Origin: UBA1189 sp045647345
GTDB lineage: Bacteria > Bacteroidota > Bacteroidia > Bacteroidales > Bacteroidaceae
Length of the DNA stretch: 27,030 bases
Assembly: GCA_045647345.1 (NCBI GenBank)
Contig: JAZRMG010000148.1
Span: 1 to 27,030 of the forward strand
Direction of reading: 5' to 3'
The translations under genes and the position numbers were made by a program. The notes beneath the pieces were generated by a model that was given only the letters and a program-made list of their open reading frames with translations, was not told the DNA's origin and ran no database searches. Positions 1 to 6,476 of the stretch are shown one piece after another. Each line of letters starts with the position of its first letter. Positions within the stretch are counted from its first letter, which is position 1.

Positions 1-5
1 CGATG

Positions 6-36
6 GCTTAATCGGCGCTCGATGCGCTGATTAAGC
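6..36. repeat. strong hairpin at left edge of window
   Basis: Arms GCTTAATC (6-13) and GATTAAGC (29-36) are exact reverse complements. The stem continues inward through one G-T pair and GCGC/GCGC to a five-base TCGAT loop, giving about 13 paired positions. No T-run follows, so it is not an obvious intrinsic terminator for an upstream gene. It may be the end of a repeat element cut by the window edge. Confidence 0.55.
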
Positions 37-134
37 AGTCAACAGACAACAGTCAACGGTCGACAGACCTTGACGATAGCAACATAAGTTTCTTCTGGAT
101 GGGGACTGTAGACTGTAGGCTGTTGACCGTTGAC
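36..134. repeat. GTCAAC/GTTGAC inverted repeat element
   Basis: The left side has reiterated GTCAAC-like words. The right side has reiterated CTGTAGACTGTAG and CTGTTGACCGTTGAC. The arm at 52-66 is the reverse complement of 120-134 with one mismatch, across a spacer of about 53 bp. Short reiterated inverted words of this kind are common between genes in Bacteroidales. It lies just upstream of the smalltalk-like gene and may include its transcription start region. No coding sequence is apparent here. Confidence 0.55.
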
Positions 135-170
135 ATAAAAAGAGTATTAACCAATTAAAAACAAAGACAA

Positions 171-284
171 ATGAAGACCGAAAAAACAAACAAGTTCAGC
201 TGGAGCCTTCTTCTCAAGATTCTCATTACCGTGCTCACCGCTCTTGCCGGGGCACTGGGCCTGAGCGCTTGCGGAAGATGGTAG
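171..284 (+). CDS. smalltalk-like mini-protein (37 aa)
   Basis: This small gene has an ATG at 171 behind an A-rich leader and a TAG at 282-284. The product has a basic, polar N-terminus (residues 1-11), one hydrophobic segment (about 12-33) rich in Leu and Ala, and the ending LSACGRW. Length, hydrophobic helix and terminal Ser-Ala-Cys resemble the Bacteroidales 'smalltalk' family of about 30-40 residues. Those genes usually sit next to peptidoglycan amidases or peptidases, as here with the M15 peptidase. Residues 31-34 (LSAC) fit a lipobox, so it could be processed to a very short lipopeptide, or simply be a one-pass membrane peptide. No function is established. The family call rests on overall resemblance, not a database match. 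Confidence 0.7.
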   Translation: MKTEKTNKFSWSLLLKILITVLTALAGALGLSACGRW

Positions 285-288
285 CGAT

Positions 289-323
289 GGGGTCGGCAGG
301 GCGCACTGCGCCCCGCTGGCCCC
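289..323. repeat. GC-rich palindromic repeat (GGGCGCACTGCGCCC type)
   Basis: The 17-nt arms at 289-305 and 307-323 are reverse complements at about 14 of 17 positions, centred on GCGCACTGCGC. The element begins five bases after the smalltalk stop codon, so it could also act as a 3'-end hairpin, but no T-run follows. It resembles the short GC-rich palindromes scattered between genes in Bacteroidetes. Confidence 0.5.
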
Positions 324-339
324 TTAATTATATGTCTGA

Positions 340-461
340 TGTCATTTTGAGCGTAGCGAAAAATCTCGCGATGGGATATGTCAATGACTCGCTCCCCGCA
401 TCTCGTCATTCGCAATTCACCAGAGCACTTTGCGAGATCCCTCACGATGCTCGGAATGACA
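340..461. repeat. TGTCATTYYGAGC palindromic repeat element, 122 bp
   Basis: The left arm at 340-369 begins TGTCATTTTGAGCGTAGCGA. The right arm at 432-461 ends GATGCTCGGAATGACA. The 30-nt arms are inverted copies matching at roughly 22 of 30 positions, with a spacer of about 62 bp. The pattern TGTCATT..GAGC..GCGA..ATCTCGC with its inverse GCGAGATCCCTC..GCTCGGAATGACA is a widespread non-autonomous palindromic repeat in Bacteroidetes and related phyla. The reading frames across it yield the familiar spurious peptide VILSVAKNL, so I do not annotate a protein. Confidence 0.72.
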
Positions 462-485
462 ATGTTGCTGACCTGTAAATCACAA

Positions 486-540
486 AATTGCTCAATTGTA
501 AATAAATAGTAAATTGTAAATCGTAAAATAGTAAATTAAA
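486..540. repeat. AATTGTAAAT simple repeat ahead of M15 gene
   Basis: The block contains several degenerate copies of AATTGTAAAT / AATAGTAAAT. It shares an identical 18-mer (512-529, AATTGTAAATCGTAAAAT) with the block before ftsW (23305-23322). It ends four bases before the M15 start codon, so it forms that gene's 5' leader. It is probably an intergenic repeat family. Confidence 0.6.
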
Positions 541-543
541 AGT

Positions 544-1188
544 ATGCAACATTTCACTATTCAAGAACTTACCGCCAGCGCGTCCGCCGAGCGCCTTGCC
601 ATCGACAACACGCCGCCTCGTGCAGCACAGCGGATGCTCACCATCCTTGTAGAGCAGCTGCTCGACCCCATACGCCGCCGCTACGGCGCACCCATCATCG
701 TCACCTCGGGCTACCGCTGCCCGGCACTCAACACCGCCGTGGGCGGAGTCGCCAACAGTCACCATATCGTGGGTTGTGCGGCGGATATTATAGGAAGGGA
801 GACCCACCCTAACCCTCCCTGTGAGGGAGGGGATTCTGACATCGCGGAATCTCAAGTCCTCCCTCACAGGGAGGATTTAGGTGGGTCTCGTGCTCTCTTC
901 CACCTCATCGTCCAGATGCAGCGCGAGGGGGCCATTCGCTTCACCCAGCTCATCGCCGAGAAGGATTACCGATGGCTACATATCTCCTATGTGCCGGGGA
1001 TGCTGCGGAATCAGATTATTGATGTTAACATCAACGTTGACGTTAACGAAAACGATAACTGCCTGCCGGAGGGTTTAAGGCTGCAAGCAGCACTCCTTGA
1101 TGCCGATAAACCGGCGTCAACGTTAACATTATCGTTAGAAGAAAAGTCAGCGTTAACGTTGAAAAAAGACTATCAAGATAGTGGATAG
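544..1188 (+). CDS. M15-family peptidase (D-Ala-D-Ala carboxypeptidase-like), repeat-invaded
   Basis: Peptidase of the M15 zinc family (Peptidase_M15_3 type), which cleaves peptide stems of peptidoglycan. The N-terminal region FTIQELTASASA matches these proteins. The zinc motif S-x-H-x-x-G-x-A-x-D occupies residues 72-81 (ligands His74 and Asp81). The third ligand is His146 in WLHISY. Two oddities are visible. Residues about 86-116 are encoded by a palindromic repeat inserted between AADI and the LFHLI helix. The C-terminus after residue 158 is a low-complexity tail encoded by GTTAAC-rich repeat DNA, where the family normally ends soon after WLHVSY. Zinc ligands and frame are intact, so activity is possible but uncertain. 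There is no signal peptide. The upstream smalltalk-like gene is the usual partner of cell-wall hydrolases in this phylum. Confidence 0.83.
   Translation: MQHFTIQELTASASAERLAIDNTPPRAAQRMLTILVEQLLDPIRRRYGAPIIVTSGYRCPALNTAVGGVANSHHIVGCAADIIGRETHPNPPCEGGDSDIAESQVLPHREDLGGSRALFHLIVQMQREGAIRFTQLIAEKDYRWLHISYVPGMLRNQIIDVNINVDVNENDNCLPEGLRLQAALLDADKPASTLTLSLEEKSALTLKKDYQDSG
799..889. repeat. palindromic ACCCACCCTAACCCTCCCT repeat inside the M15 gene
   Basis: The left arm starts GAGACCCACCCTAACCCTCC (799 on). The right arm ends GGATTTAGGTGGGTCTC (889). They are near-perfect inverted copies of about 32 nt, differing by a couple of substitutions or indels. Each arm is itself a hairpin: CCCTCCCTGTGAGGGAGGG at 814-832 and CCTCCCTCACAGGGAGG at 858-874. 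This is a typical dispersed Bacteroidetes palindrome, but here it lies within a reading frame, which stays open across it. Confidence 0.8.
1022..1163. repeat. GTTAAC-rich inverted repeat forming the M15 C-terminal coding tail
   Basis: GTTAAC occurs at 1024, 1042, 1122 and 1152, with ACGTTGACG/CGTCAACG and CGATAAC/TATCGTTAG words on either side of a central GCCTGCCGG...CCGGCG segment. The block is imperfectly self-complementary. It encodes the atypical last ~50 residues of the M15 protein. Confidence 0.5.
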
Positions 1189-1197
1189 AATTTTGCT

Positions 1198-1218
1198 GAA
1201 TGAAACTTCATTCTTTTT
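1198..1218 (+). terminator. weak intrinsic terminator after M15 gene
   Basis: GAATGAA (1198-1204) can pair with TTCATTC (1207-1213), followed directly by TTTTT, ten bases after the M15 stop codon. The stem is A/T-rich with a small loop, so its strength is doubtful. Confidence 0.35.
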
Positions 1219-1356
1219 ACATTAACTTTTTCATAGTGAAAGACGCATCTTCTTCGACGGTATCAAAGAGGACTTAGTAAGTCAGGTTTGTGGGGAGTAT
1301 AACTTCAATTGTGTGCAGAAGTTATTTTACAATGGTAAAAAATGTATTTTGTCATT

Positions 1357-1373
1357 TTTTTATGTATCTTCGC
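1357..1373 (+). promoter_or_regulatory. candidate murC promoter -7 region
   Basis: TATCTTCG at 1365-1372 is one base from the Bacteroidetes -7 consensus TAnnTTTG. It lies 51 bases before the murC ATG. The 17-mer TTTTTATGTATCTTCGC (1357-1373) is identical to one before murD (21811-21827). No TTG is found at the ideal 19-21-base spacing, so the -33 element is unclear. Confidence 0.5.
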
Positions 1374-1423
1374 GACTAATTTAAGAGAGGTTTACTTGTT
1401 TTGATTTTAAGGTAGAAACTTAC

Positions 1424-2803
1424 ATGGATATAGATGCTATAAAATCGGTTTATTTTGTTGGTGCTGGAGGTATCGGTATGAGTGCATTGGTGCGCTACTT
1501 CTTGTCATTAGGTAAGGTAGTAGCAGGGTATGATCGTACACAGAGCGAGCTTACCGAACGTCTCAATGCCGAAGGTGCCAATATTCATTATGAGGATAGT
1601 TTGGTGCTGATACCCGATGAATGTCGGGACAAAGAGCATACGCTGATAGTATATACACCTGCCGTACCACAAGATCATAGCGAATTGTGCTGGTTTCGTA
1701 ACCAAGGTTTTGAGGTGCAGAAGCGTGCTCAAGTGCTTGGCGCTATTACTCGCAGCCGCAGAGGGTTGTGCGTGGCTGGTACGCATGGGAAAACTACCAC
1801 TTCGTCAATGGCAGCACATTTGCTATATGGCTCGCATATAGGCACTACAGCTTTCCTAGGTGGCATATTGCAAAACTATGGGACTAATCTGTTGCTTTCC
1901 GATAAGAGTGATTATGTTGTCATCGAGGCAGATGAATATGATCGCTCATTCCATCAATTATCGCCCTACATATCGGTTATTACTTCTACTGATCCGGACC
2001 ATTTGGATATATATGGTACGGCTGAAGCCTATTGGGAGAGTTTCGAAATATACACATCGCTGATACAGCCAGGCGGAGCACTCATCATGCACGAGGGATT
2101 AGAGATATCTCCGAGGGTACAAGAAGGAGTACATATCTATACTTACTCGCGTAGCAATGGTGACTTCCATGCTCGCAATGTACGTATTGGTGGTGGCGAG
2201 ATAATTATTGATTTTGTTCATCCCAATGGCATGGTGACGGATATCAAATTGGGGGTTCCTCTTAGTGTCAATATCGATAATGGAATCGCAGCTATGGCCA
2301 TAGCTTGGTTGTGTGGTGTTACCGAGGAGGAACTACGCGAAGGCATGGCGAGTTTTCGTGGTGTAGAACGTCGGTTTGACTTTAAATTAAAAACTGATGC
2401 AAAGGTCTATCTCAGTGATTATGCTCACCATCCAGCCGAGATACGTCAGAGCGCACAATCTATTCGCGAATTGTATGCTGGACGCAAGGTGACTGCCATT
2501 TTCCAACCTCATCTTTATTCGCGCACACAAGACTTTTATAGTGAATTTGCGGAAAGTCTCTCGCTTTTCGACGAGGTTATTCTCACTGACATTTATCCTG
2601 CACGCGAAGAACCCATCCCTGGGGTTTCCAGCAAACTCATATACGATCATTTGAAACCTTCGGTGCAGAAGTTGATGATAGGTAAGAGTGAAGTGGTGGC
2701 CACCGTTGAGGCAAAGAAGAATGACATTGAAGTGCTCGTGACATTGGGCGCGGGAGATATAGAGAACTATGCTGCGGAGATAACTCAAATATTGAAGTCT
2801 TGA
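1424..2803 (+). CDS. murC: UDP-N-acetylmuramate--L-alanine ligase
   Basis: ATP-dependent Mur ligase that adds L-Ala to UDP-MurNAc in the cytoplasm, the first amino-acid step of peptidoglycan precursor synthesis. At 459 residues it is full length. The N-terminal nucleotide-sugar domain has GAGGIGMS at 13-20. The central ATPase domain has the P-loop GTHGKTTT at 119-126, EADEYDRSF at 168-176 and DPDHLDIYG at 190-198. The C-terminal domain has DYAHHP near residue 333. The EADEYDRSF and YAHHP motifs favour MurC over MurD/E/F, though the close relative Mpl shares some of them. ftsQ starts three bases after its stop codon. In relatives murG precedes murC; here the preceding gene is the M15 peptidase, separated by a promoter. 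Confidence 0.95.
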   Translation: MDIDAIKSVYFVGAGGIGMSALVRYFLSLGKVVAGYDRTQSELTERLNAEGANIHYEDSLVLIPDECRDKEHTLIVYTPAVPQDHSELCWFRNQGFEVQKRAQVLGAITRSRRGLCVAGTHGKTTTSSMAAHLLYGSHIGTTAFLGGILQNYGTNLLLSDKSDYVVIEADEYDRSFHQLSPYISVITSTDPDHLDIYGTAEAYWESFEIYTSLIQPGGALIMHEGLEISPRVQEGVHIYTYSRSNGDFHARNVRIGGGEIIIDFVHPNGMVTDIKLGVPLSVNIDNGIAAMAIAWLCGVTEEELREGMASFRGVERRFDFKLKTDAKVYLSDYAHHPAEIRQSAQSIRELYAGRKVTAIFQPHLYSRTQDFYSEFAESLSLFDEVILTDIYPAREEPIPGVSSKLIYDHLKPSVQKLMIGKSEVVATVEAKKNDIEVLVTLGAGDIENYAAEITQILKS

Positions 2804-2806
2804 GCT

Positions 2807-3535
2807 ATGAAAAAGATATTTATGACTATTATCCTTGTTTTGTTTGCGGGATATATTCTTTTTGCTACAGTAAGTTTCTGTCGTAAGCCTACCGAACAAA
2901 TATGTAAGGGGGTACGATTAGAAATACAAGATAGCTTGGAAACAGGCTATATGACAACCGCTGACATTACTGCCTTGTTGGTTAAAAATGGACTTGACCC
3001 TACGGGATGTCATCTTGATGAGGTGAGTCTTCATGCCATGGAGGAGGTCTTAGAGGCGTCACCACTAATTGCTTCCAGTGAGTGTTATAAGACGTTGGGC
3101 GGATATGTAGTGGTGGAAGTGGAGTGCCGTCGTCCTATTCTGCGTGTCATGCCCAACGGTGGAGGAAGCTACTATCTTGATGAAGATGGCAAAGTGATAG
3201 ATCATATCGCTAAGGCTGTATATGTACCCGTAGCAACAGGATATATTACTCGCGAATTTGCACAAGAAGAATTGCTTACGCTTGCACATTATCTTCAAAA
3301 CAATGAATTGTGGAATGCGCAGATAGAGCAGATATGCGTAACCCAACGTGGAGAGTTGGAACTGATACCGCGTGTGGGTGGACATGTTGTCGTGTTAGGT
3401 CGTCCTGGGAACTATGCTGAGAAGTTTAGTAATCTACAGACCTTCTATGAAAAGGGGCTCAGTGAAGTGGGATGGAATCGTTATTCACGAATCAATGTAG
3501 ATTACAATAATAAAGTAATAGGAACGAAGAAATAA
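2807..3535 (+). CDS. ftsQ: cell division protein FtsQ
   Basis: Bitopic division protein linking cytoplasmic and periplasmic divisome components. The 242-residue sequence has a short cytoplasmic Met-Lys-Lys start, one membrane helix (about residues 4-24) and a periplasmic region of about 215 residues. That region contains the stretch MTTADITALL and the beta-domain segment VEVECRRPILRVM followed by YYLDEDGKVI, a typical FtsQ pattern ('P.a.v...g..yylD..G.v'). It sits three bases behind murC, as in Bacteroidetes dcw clusters. ftsA and ftsZ, which normally follow, are absent; the next gene is convergent. Overall sequence conservation in FtsQ is low, so the call leans on topology, the YYLDEDG motif and synteny. 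Confidence 0.9.
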   Translation: MKKIFMTIILVLFAGYILFATVSFCRKPTEQICKGVRLEIQDSLETGYMTTADITALLVKNGLDPTGCHLDEVSLHAMEEVLEASPLIASSECYKTLGGYVVVEVECRRPILRVMPNGGGSYYLDEDGKVIDHIAKAVYVPVATGYITREFAQEELLTLAHYLQNNELWNAQIEQICVTQRGELELIPRVGGHVVVLGRPGNYAEKFSNLQTFYEKGLSEVGWNRYSRINVDYNNKVIGTKK

Positions 3536-3647
3536 TTCTTGCGTTTCTCATCTGTTCCTTTTTCGATTATTTCGCTTCTCTAAATATAGATGCGTTGATA
3601 GGGAAACTATGCTCGTAGTAGAGATTGCCCACAGCAATGGAGTGGGG

Positions 3648-4088
3648 TTAAAGGTTTAGGTTCATTTTGTATACATTGGTCTCTTTCTGCTCGAAACCGA
3701 TTGAACGATAAAGTTTATTGGCAGCAATTCGTGAAGGATTTGACGTAAGCATTACAGTGTCTGCTCCCCATGTGCTGGCTTGTTTTATAGCATGGGTGAG
3801 TAGTTCCTTTCCCAATCCGAGTCCTCGATACTCAGTATCGATTACTACGTCCTCAATCCAAGCTTTGTTCCCCGTGGGAGCTGGATAAATACCTACAGTG
3901 ACCATACCTACTATTTTATTGTCGCATTGCATTAATAGAAGGTGACTGTTTGTAGAGAGTATAAGTTGTTCGTAGTCGGATTGAGAGAAGGTGATAGGGC
4001 GTGTCGTAAGTTGTTGCAATAGGTGTACTATTGCGGCGTAATGTGTTGAGTCAGCTACTTGGGCTGAGATGATGGCATAGTCTTTCAT
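3648..4088 (-). CDS. GNAT family N-acetyltransferase
   Basis: Single-domain acetyl-CoA-dependent acetyltransferase of 146 residues. Motif A is clear: IEDVVIDTEYRGLGLGKEL with the pyrophosphate-binding RGLGLG at residues 88-93. Beta-strand IVGMVTVGIY precedes it, and the later NPSRIAANKLYRSIGF segment is the typical C-terminal GNAT helix (N..A..lY...GF). The substrate cannot be told. I chose Met at 4088 because MKDYAI begins the fold, and because a good promoter (TTG-N20-TATATTTG, 4123 to 4093) places the likely transcription start at about that codon. An upstream ATG at 4184 would add 32 unrelated residues and lie before the promoter. The gene is convergent with ftsQ and divergent from metG. 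Confidence 0.85.
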   Translation of the reverse strand: MKDYAIISAQVADSTHYAAIVHLLQQLTTRPITFSQSDYEQLILSTNSHLLLMQCDNKIVGMVTVGIYPAPTGNKAWIEDVVIDTEYRGLGLGKELLTHAIKQASTWGADTVMLTSNPSRIAANKLYRSIGFEQKETNVYKMNLNL

Positions 4089-4092
4089 ATTG

Positions 4093-4123
4093 CAAATATA
4101 GTTGAAATATGATGACTGTGCAA
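4093..4123 (-). promoter_or_regulatory. promoter of GNAT gene (leaderless configuration)
   Basis: On the minus strand, TTG (4123-4121), exactly 20 bases of spacer, then TATATTTG (4100-4093) match the Bacteroidetes consensus TTG-N19-21-TAnnTTTG. The start codon at 4088 begins five bases after the -7 box, leaving essentially no 5' untranslated region. Confidence 0.75.
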
Positions 4124-4239
4124 TTATATCGCAAAAAATGGAGCTAAATTCATTTCGAATGAAGCACTCTTTTCTTTTCGTCAAGTATTCGTCTTGTGAA
4201 TGTTGAATTTGAATCGTGGTTTAGGAAATTGTAAATAAA

Positions 4240-4271
4240 TTTGCATTTCCGTTTGCCTTACACTAATTTTG
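4240..4271 (+). promoter_or_regulatory. metG promoter
   Basis: TTTG (4240-4243), 20-base spacer, TAATTTTG (4264-4271) is a full match to the Bacteroidetes sigma-ABfr-type consensus. The metG ATG follows about 29 bases after the box, in an A/T-rich leader without a clear Shine-Dalgarno sequence. A short AATTGTAAATAAAT repeat-like run overlaps just upstream (about 4227-4240). Confidence 0.78.
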
Positions 4272-4300
4272 TACTTCAATAATATTAATACATAGAACAT

Positions 4301-6361
4301 ATGGAAAAGAAATTCAAGAGAACGACCGTCACTTCGGCACTTCCCTATGCCAACGGTCCTGTACATATTGGTCACCTGGCGGGCGTGTATGTGCCTGCCG
4401 ACATCTATGTACGCTACCTCCGCCTCAAGGGCGAGGAGGTGCTCTTCGTGGGTGGTTCTGACGAGCACGGCGTGCCCGTGACGCAGCGTGCCCGCAAGGA
4501 GGGTATCACACCGCAGGATGTGGTGGACCGCTACCACGGCATCATCAAGGAGAGCTTCAAGGAGTTTGGCATCTCGTTCGACGTGTATAGCCGCACCACT
4601 TCGGATGTGCATCATAAGTTCGCTTCGGACTTCTTCCGCAAGCTCTACGACGAGGGCAAACTGGTGGAGCAGTCTACCAAGCAGTTCTACGATGAGAAAA
4701 CAGGAAAATTCCTTACCGACCGCGACGTGGTGGGCGAGTGCCCCTACTGCCACAAGCAGGCCTACGGCAACCAGTGCGAGGAGGGTTGTGGACGTGCTCT
4801 TGAGCCTACCGAGCTCATCAACCCCCGCTCGAAGGAGACGGGCGAGACCCCTGTGCTCAAGGAGACCAAGAACTGGTATCTCCCCCTCAACGAGTATCAG
4901 CAGTGGTTGAAGGAGTGGATCCTCGAGGGCCACAAGGAGTGGCGCCCCAACGTATATGGCCAATGCAAGTCGTGGCTCGACATGGACCTGCAGCCCCGTG
5001 CCATGACGCGCGACCTCGACTGGGGTATCCCCGTACCCGTAGAGGGTGCCGAGGGTAAGGTGCTCTACGTATGGTTCGATGCGCCCATTGGCTATGTATC
5101 CAACACCAAGGAACTCTGCGACAAGGAGCCCGAGAAGTGGGGCTCATGGGAGAAATGGTGGCAGGATGAGGAGACACGCCTCCTGCACTTCATTGGCAAG
5201 GACAACATCGTGTTCCACTGCATCATCTTCCCCACCATGATGAAGGCTCACGGGGGCTATGTGATGCCCGACAATGTGCCGAGCAACGAGTTTCTCAACC
5301 TCGAGGACGACAAGATATCGACCTCACGCAACTGGGCGGTGTGGTTGCACGAGTATCTCGTGGACTTCCCCGGCAAGCAGGACGTATTGCGCTATGTGCT
5401 CACCGCCAATGCGCCAGAGACCAAGGACAACAACTTCACCTGGAAGGATTTCCAGGCACGCAACAATAATGAGCTCGTGGCTGTGTACGGTAACTTCGTG
5501 AACCGTGCCCTTGTGCTCACCCATAAGTACTTCGACGGCAAGGTGCCCGCCTGTGGCGAGCTCACCGACTATGACAAGGCTACCATTGCCGAGTTCATGG
5601 ACGTGAAGGCCGAGGTGGAGAAGCTGCTCGACGGCTTCAAGTTCCGCGAGGCACAGAAGGAGGCCATGAACCTCGCCCGCATCGGTAACAAGTATCTCGC
5701 CGACACCGAGCCCTGGAAGCTGGCCAAGACCGACATGGAGCGCGTAGGCACTATCCTGAACCTCTCGCTGCAGTTGGCTGCTAACCTCGCCATCGCTTTC
5801 GAGCCCTTCCTGCCCTTCAGCAGCGAGAAGCTGCGCGGCATGCTTGGCATGGAGAGCTTCGAGTGGGAGCAGCTGGGTCGTACCGACCTCCTCACCGCTG
5901 GCCACGAGCTGGGCAAGGCAGAACTCCTCTTCGAGAAGATTGAAGACAGCGCCATCGACGCTCAGATGCAGCGCCTCGAAGATATCAAGAAGGCCAACGA
6001 GGCTGCCAACTACAAGGCTGAGCCTGTGAAGCCTCTCGTATCGTTCGAGGAGTGGGAGAAGCTCGACATCCGTGTAGGTACCGTGCTCGAGTGTGAGCGC
6101 GTGCCCAAGATGAAGAAGCTGCTCAAGTTCAAGATTGCCGACGGCCTGGCCGACCGCACCATCGTGAGCGGTATCGCCGAGCACTACGCTCCCGAGGAGC
6201 TCGTGGGCAAGCAGGTGCTCTTCATTGCCAACTTTGCTCCCCGCCAGTTCAAGAACGGCCTCGTAAGCGAGGGTATGATACTCAGCGCTGTAGACTATGA
6301 TGGCTCACTCGCCGTGACCTCACTCCTCCGCGAGGTGAAGCCCGGTAGCCAGGTAGGATAA
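4301..6361 (+). CDS. metG: methionyl-tRNA synthetase (with C-terminal tRNA-binding domain)
   Basis: Class I aminoacyl-tRNA synthetase that charges tRNA-Met in the cytoplasm. The 686 residues are full length for the long form. YANGPVHIGH carries the HIGH motif (22-25). A zinc-knuckle insertion has Cys147, Cys150, Cys159 and Cys163. DLDWGIPVP and the FIGKDNIVFH segment are conserved. The second signature is KISTS (338-342) in place of KMSKS, a substitution I believe is usual in Bacteroidetes MetG. From about residue 580 a Trbp111/EMAP-like tRNA-binding domain follows (FEEWEKLDIRVGTV ... RTIVSGIAEHY). Codons end strongly in G or C, unlike murC, ftsQ and the downstream operon, which is compatible with high expression. 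Confidence 0.97.
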   Translation: MEKKFKRTTVTSALPYANGPVHIGHLAGVYVPADIYVRYLRLKGEEVLFVGGSDEHGVPVTQRARKEGITPQDVVDRYHGIIKESFKEFGISFDVYSRTTSDVHHKFASDFFRKLYDEGKLVEQSTKQFYDEKTGKFLTDRDVVGECPYCHKQAYGNQCEEGCGRALEPTELINPRSKETGETPVLKETKNWYLPLNEYQQWLKEWILEGHKEWRPNVYGQCKSWLDMDLQPRAMTRDLDWGIPVPVEGAEGKVLYVWFDAPIGYVSNTKELCDKEPEKWGSWEKWWQDEETRLLHFIGKDNIVFHCIIFPTMMKAHGGYVMPDNVPSNEFLNLEDDKISTSRNWAVWLHEYLVDFPGKQDVLRYVLTANAPETKDNNFTWKDFQARNNNELVAVYGNFVNRALVLTHKYFDGKVPACGELTDYDKATIAEFMDVKAEVEKLLDGFKFREAQKEAMNLARIGNKYLADTEPWKLAKTDMERVGTILNLSLQLAANLAIAFEPFLPFSSEKLRGMLGMESFEWEQLGRTDLLTAGHELGKAELLFEKIEDSAIDAQMQRLEDIKKANEAANYKAEPVKPLVSFEEWEKLDIRVGTVLECERVPKMKKLLKFKIADGLADRTIVSGIAEHYAPEELVGKQVLFIANFAPRQFKNGLVSEGMILSAVDYDGSLAVTSLLREVKPGSQVG

Positions 6362-6373
6362 AACCACAAACAG

Positions 6374-6439
6374 AACTGCAATATCAGCGTATAGAGACTC
6401 GAGTATCTATGCCATGGTATTGCAGTTTCACTATAGTGA
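6374..6439. promoter_or_regulatory. nested inverted repeats between metG and the flippase gene
   Basis: AACTGCAATA (6374-6383) and TATTGCAGTT (6418-6427) are perfect inverted 10-mers. They enclose a second dyad, ATAGA (6391-6395) with TCTAT (6406-6410). Immediately after comes the 12-base perfect palindrome TCACTATAGTGA (6428-6439). The block could end metG transcription or bind a regulator of the polysaccharide operon. It lacks a T-run, and I see no TAnnTTTG box in the 116-base gap. Confidence 0.5.
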
Positions 6440-6476
6440 TACTCCAGTTCCTCTATACAGAAATTAACTCAATCGA

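Noticed and set aside
269..478. 69-residue plus-strand frame over the TGTCATTTTGAGC repeat
   Set aside because: Its translation (VILSVAKNL and similar) is the well-known false protein produced by this dispersed palindrome. It has no leader signals and overlaps the smalltalk gene end.
799..889. CRISPR-like or tandem array interpretation of the inverted repeats in the M15 gene
   Set aside because: There are just two inverted arms and no regularly spaced direct repeats with unique spacers.
1348..1372. TTTG plus TATCTTCG as a complete murC promoter
   Set aside because: The TTTG at 1348-1351 is only 13 bases from the -7 box, well short of the usual 19-21, so I list only the -7 part.
3536..3647. 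Possible terminator between convergent ftsQ and GNAT genes
   Set aside because: Only a weak CTCTA/TAGAG dyad with a long loop is visible and no clean T-run follows on either strand.
4181..4963. Long minus-strand frame opposite the start of metG
   Set aside because: It is a shadow of the strongly G/C-ending metG codons. The metG product has all family motifs, while this frame gives a repetitive Leu/Val/Ala protein.
5324..6184. 286-codon minus-strand frame opposite metG
   Set aside because: Same cause: antisense of a codon-biased gene. No independent promoter, motif or start region.
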